A stretch of DNA of 64,000 nucleotides, from assembly GCA_046331265.1 (NCBI GenBank), contig JAXLRE010000003.1:124001-188000 (forward strand), written 5' to 3'. Under the pieces are notes generated by a model that had not been told where the DNA came from, did not search any database, and saw only the letters and a program-made list of their open reading frames with translations. Every line of letters begins with the position of its first letter. Within the stretch, counting starts at the first letter, position 1. Made by a program: the position numbers and the translations under genes. This stretch comes from JAGPDB01 sp046331265. Lineage in GTDB: Bacteria > Actinomycetota > Acidimicrobiia > IMCC26256 > JAGPDB01. Below are positions 61,418-64,000 of the stretch, one piece after another.

Positions 61418-63067
61418 CTAACTAAAGAGTTTCTCTAGGCGGCCTAATCCAACATGACCATAGCCTAAAAGTCTCGAATGAAAATCTTTTAGAGAAAAGT
61501 TCGAACCCAATCGTTTTCGTTCGCGTTCACGAATATCTCTAATTGTGCGCTCGCCAATCTTGTATGAAATAGCTTGTCCTATCCATCCTAAATATCTGTA
61601 TACTTCATCTTTTGCAAAAGTTGGTGTCGCTCCGACAATATTTTCAAGAATGTCAATTGCAACTTCTTTGTTCCACGTAACATCATGAGGAAATAAACTC
61701 GGTGCACTAGAAGGAATCTTATATTTATTGTGCAGACCTATATCCATAACGATTCGTGTTGCTCTAAAAAGTGACGCATTTAGCATTCCGAAAATATATG
61801 CTGGGTCATGGTTGAAACCTAATTCGACCATTAGCCGTTCTGCATATAAAGCCCAACCTTCTGTTTCGCCAGTATTAAAAGCAAGTGTTTTTTGGAATTG
61901 ACTTAATTCGTCTCCTAAGCATTTTACAGAACCTACATGTAGATGATGACCTGGTAGACCTTCATGGTAGCAAGTTGTTACTTCTTCAAATAATGGAAAT
62001 GTTTTTTTGCCATTGACGGGGTAATAGGTTCGACCTGGACGAGAAAAATCATCAGAAGGTGATGAGTAAAACATTGCTGATGATCCTGCTTCGTCTAATA
62101 GACAAGCTTCTATTTTTGTCATTCTTGGATCTATATCAAAATGTTTGCCATTTAGCTGTTCAACACTCTCATCTAATAAATCTTGCAGAAAGCTTTGAAG
62201 TTCTTGAGGTGAATGTGCAGTCCTTGACGAATCTTTTTCAAGCATTTCGACTGTTTCGCGATAGGTCGCACCCGGATTCAGATCTCTAATAACAGAATCT
62301 ATTTCATCAAAAATTGTATGTATTTCGTGCCAACCCCATTCATAGGTTTCTTTCAGGTCTATATCTTTGCCCAAATGCATTTTTGCACAACGTTCATATA
62401 CTTCGGGTCCAACAGCATCATCTGAATTTGAATAAGGAATTATTTCGTCAGTTAAGAATTGTCCAAACGATAAGTATGCATTTCGTGCAGGAGTGCTAAT
62501 AAATAAAGGATCGTTTGCGTATAATGCACAATTGTGTGCCATGTAAGAAAGCTGTGTTAGTCGAGGTAGGCAATTATTTTCTTTTCCGTAAAGTAATGTT
62601 TTCTTATACGATGAAAGTGCGGGCTCTATCTCAGCTATTTTTTTCTTGCGCTTTTCTTTTGCAACATTATCTGATTCGTCAATGTTGTAACACGTTGTTT
62701 GAATTGCATCTAAAGGGTTAGTGACTATATTTATTGTCCTTACCCAGTCGTTGCTTTCAAATTGCTCTACAATGTTTGCACAAAAATCGTTTAAAACATC
62801 TGCACAAAGTTGATTGTGAAAATCTTGCTTGTCACACTTATCTATTAGGTATTGTGTTGTTTTTGCTAATTCATAGATTCTTTCGTATTTCTCTGGAGAT
62901 AAATCACCTATGCGATCATCAAACTGAGAAAAACCTTCCTCAGAAGCATCAAGAGGATTAAGTTCACAGTACCTAATCAGAAAATCATCAGCTAAATCAT
63001 AAACTTTTTTCGAAATTTCAGTCGTTGAATCCATTAACCATACATTCTTGTTCAGATTTGGGTCCAT
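61418..63067 (-). CDS. DUF885 family putative zinc peptidase
   Basis: 549 residues. The gluzincin-like motif is HEGLPGHH in TCYHEGLPGHHLHVG, followed by ETEGWALYAERLMVELG with a further Glu ligand, the signature of DUF885. No signal peptide. ATG 63067 gives an 11-residue extension; ATG 63034 is a possible alternative. Thought to act on peptides or amino-acid conjugates. Convergent with pepF, divergent from fumC with 21 bp between the start codons. Confidence 0.88.
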   Translation of the reverse strand: MDPNLNKNVWLMDSTTEISKKVYDLADDFLIRYCELNPLDASEEGFSQFDDRIGDLSPEKYERIYELAKTTQYLIDKCDKQDFHNQLCADVLNDFCANIVEQFESNDWVRTINIVTNPLDAIQTTCYNIDESDNVAKEKRKKKIAEIEPALSSYKKTLLYGKENNCLPRLTQLSYMAHNCALYANDPLFISTPARNAYLSFGQFLTDEIIPYSNSDDAVGPEVYERCAKMHLGKDIDLKETYEWGWHEIHTIFDEIDSVIRDLNPGATYRETVEMLEKDSSRTAHSPQELQSFLQDLLDESVEQLNGKHFDIDPRMTKIEACLLDEAGSSAMFYSSPSDDFSRPGRTYYPVNGKKTFPLFEEVTTCYHEGLPGHHLHVGSVKCLGDELSQFQKTLAFNTGETEGWALYAERLMVELGFNHDPAYIFGMLNASLFRATRIVMDIGLHNKYKIPSSAPSLFPHDVTWNKEVAIDILENIVGATPTFAKDEVYRYLGWIGQAISYKIGERTIRDIRERERKRLGSNFSLKDFHSRLLGYGHVGLGRLEKLFS

Positions 63068-63074
63068 GAGGTGG

Positions 63075-63080
63075 TAATCT
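63075..63080 (+). promoter_or_regulatory. -10 element before fumC
   Basis: TAATCT, the same hexamer as before ftsK, lies eight bases before the fumC ATG at 63089. The gap to the divergent DUF885 start is only 21 bp, so the promoters of the two genes must overlap. Confidence 0.35.
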
Positions 63081-63088
63081 GGCCGGAT

Positions 63089-64000
63089 ATGACAGAAAAT
63101 ATTGATTTACAAACACGGACCGAATCGGATTCAATGGGTGATATAGCAGTTCCTGCTCAAGCCTATTGGGGCGCTCAAACACAAAGAAGTTTGCATCATT
63201 TCCATATCGGACACGAAACAATGCCTGACGCTGTAATTCGAGGTATGGCTATTTTAAAGAAATCTGCAGCTTTAGCTAACAAAGATTTAGGAAAGCTAGA
63301 TGAAAAAACATGTGAGCTAATTGTCCAGGCCGCTGATGAAATAATTGCTGGAAAACTTGAAGGACAGTTTCCTTTATATATTTTCCAAACCGGTTCAGGT
63401 ACTCAAACGAACATGAACGTTAATGAAGTAATTGCAGGTAGAGCCAATGAGATTGTATCTGGAAACCGTGGTGGAAAGAGCCCTGTTCATCCCAATGATC
63501 ACGTCAATATGAGCCAATCAAGTAATGACACATTTCCAACCGGAATGAACATTGCCGCTGTTGAACAAGTAACAAATGTTTTAATACCAGCCGTAACAGC
63601 GTTAAGAGATTCAATAGATAAACGCGCTAAAGAATTTACTGAAATAGTAAAAATCGGTAGAACACATTTACAAGATGCAGTTCCACTTACATTAGGCCAA
63701 GAATTTTCAGGGTATGTTGCACAATTAGATGCATCGATAAATCGAATAAAGCAAAGTATCAAAGATGTTACAGAGTTAGCAGTGGGAGGTACTGCAGTTG
63801 GCACAGGACTAAATGCCCCAAAAGAGTTTGGCGATAAATGCTCACAATATATATCTGAAGAAACAGGCATAGATTTTTCTTCAGCACAGAATAAATTCGC
63901 AGCACTTGCTTCTCATGCAGATTTAGTAAATGCTCATGGTGCAATTGCAACACTTGCTACTGACCTGATGAAAATCGCTAATGATATTCGTTGGTTAGGT
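63089..64000 (+). CDS. fumC: fumarate hydratase class II, N-terminal part (3' end outside window)
   Basis: 304 codons are visible and the frame is open at base 64000. The segments PAQAYWGAQTQRS, IFQTGSGTQTNMNVNEVIAGRA, HPNDHVNMSQSSNDTFPTGM and GRTHLQDAVPLTLGQEFSGY are those of class II fumarase/aspartase enzymes; the mostly helical substrate region and GGTAVGTGLNAP fit fumarase better than aspartase or argininosuccinate lyase. It hydrates fumarate to malate. The signature GSSxMPxKxN region lies beyond the window. Confidence 0.95.
   Translation, partial: MTENIDLQTRTESDSMGDIAVPAQAYWGAQTQRSLHHFHIGHETMPDAVIRGMAILKKSAALANKDLGKLDEKTCELIVQAADEIIAGKLEGQFPLYIFQTGSGTQTNMNVNEVIAGRANEIVSGNRGGKSPVHPNDHVNMSQSSNDTFPTGMNIAAVEQVTNVLIPAVTALRDSIDKRAKEFTEIVKIGRTHLQDAVPLTLGQEFSGYVAQLDASINRIKQSIKDVTELAVGGTAVGTGLNAPKEFGDKCSQYISEETGIDFSSAQNKFAALASHADLVNAHGAIATLATDLMKIANDIRWLG

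Overview
The window is a gene-dense, AT-rich chromosomal segment from what looks like a low-GC actinobacterium, possibly a marine or freshwater Acidimicrobiia-like lineage. This is inferred from gene order (ftsK-rimO-pgsA-cinA-recA, miaB-miaA-dapF-hflX, rpsO-pnp, rnj-ftsK), an actinobacterial-type LexA and its operators, a mycobacterial-like double recA promoter, sortase-type LAxTG/LPxTG surface proteins and Thr-rich linkers. No rRNA, tRNA, insertion sequence, phage module or CRISPR array was recognised. No stretch longer than about 230 bp lacks a gene.

Layout. 1-5.6 kb: end of an ABC-F ATPase, a beta-helix surface protein, yceI and a divergent marR sharing two palindromic operators, and an aldehyde dehydrogenase. 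5.7-13.5 kb: a translation/RNA operon (unknown gene, rbfA, nrnA-like, truB, ribF, pfkB-type kinase), then rpsO with a structured leader, then pnp. 13.6-17.5 kb: two tandem secreted, membrane-anchored subtilisin-like proteases. 17.5-25.8 kb: dapB, a four-gene divergent Liv-type ABC cassette, rnj and ftsK. 25.8-27.9 kb: two paralogous secreted single-pass proteins on the minus strand. 28.0-33.8 kb: rimO, pgsA, cinA, an MFS transporter and recA. 34-36.6 kb: a cupin, a DEDDh exonuclease and a DUF2779 nuclease. 36.6-37.8 kb: 5-aminolevulinate synthase (minus strand). 37.9-44.3 kb: miaB, miaA, dapF, hflX, dapD, dapE. 44.3-47.0 kb (minus): two unrecognised genes, one a long Gln/Ala-rich coiled coil, then lexA. 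47.3-54.7 kb: an 1830-residue surface protein with repeats and fibronectin-like domains, translationally coupled to a MacB-type ABC ATPase and permease. 54.9-57.2 kb: an SOS-controlled LysM membrane protein, a lipoprotein, a small membrane protein and a PIG-L deacetylase. 57.3-64 kb: a HelD-like helicase, PepF, a convergent DUF885 peptidase and the start of fumC.

How it works together. Four lysine/meso-diaminopimelate genes (dapB, dapF, dapD, dapE) indicate the succinylase route. lexA carries two LexA boxes over its own promoter. recA has a LexA-box promoter plus a second element matching the mycobacterial RecA-NDp/PafBC consensus. The LysM gene has three LexA boxes and a near-identical second element, so it is probably the SOS cell-division inhibitor of this organism. 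A 42-bp sequence is repeated exactly before recA and before the LysM gene, with a rearranged, more symmetrical copy before ftsK.

A second theme is start-site architecture. Many genes that open transcription units have a TANNNT hexamer ending six or seven bases before the start codon and no Shine-Dalgarno sequence, consistent with widespread leaderless transcripts; genes with a detached promoter keep a Shine-Dalgarno. The most unusual regions are the giant surface protein/MacB cassette, which recalls Patescibacteria (CPR) cassettes, the degenerate Liv-type transporter in the dapB-rnj interval, and the unrecognised coiled-coil pair beside lexA.
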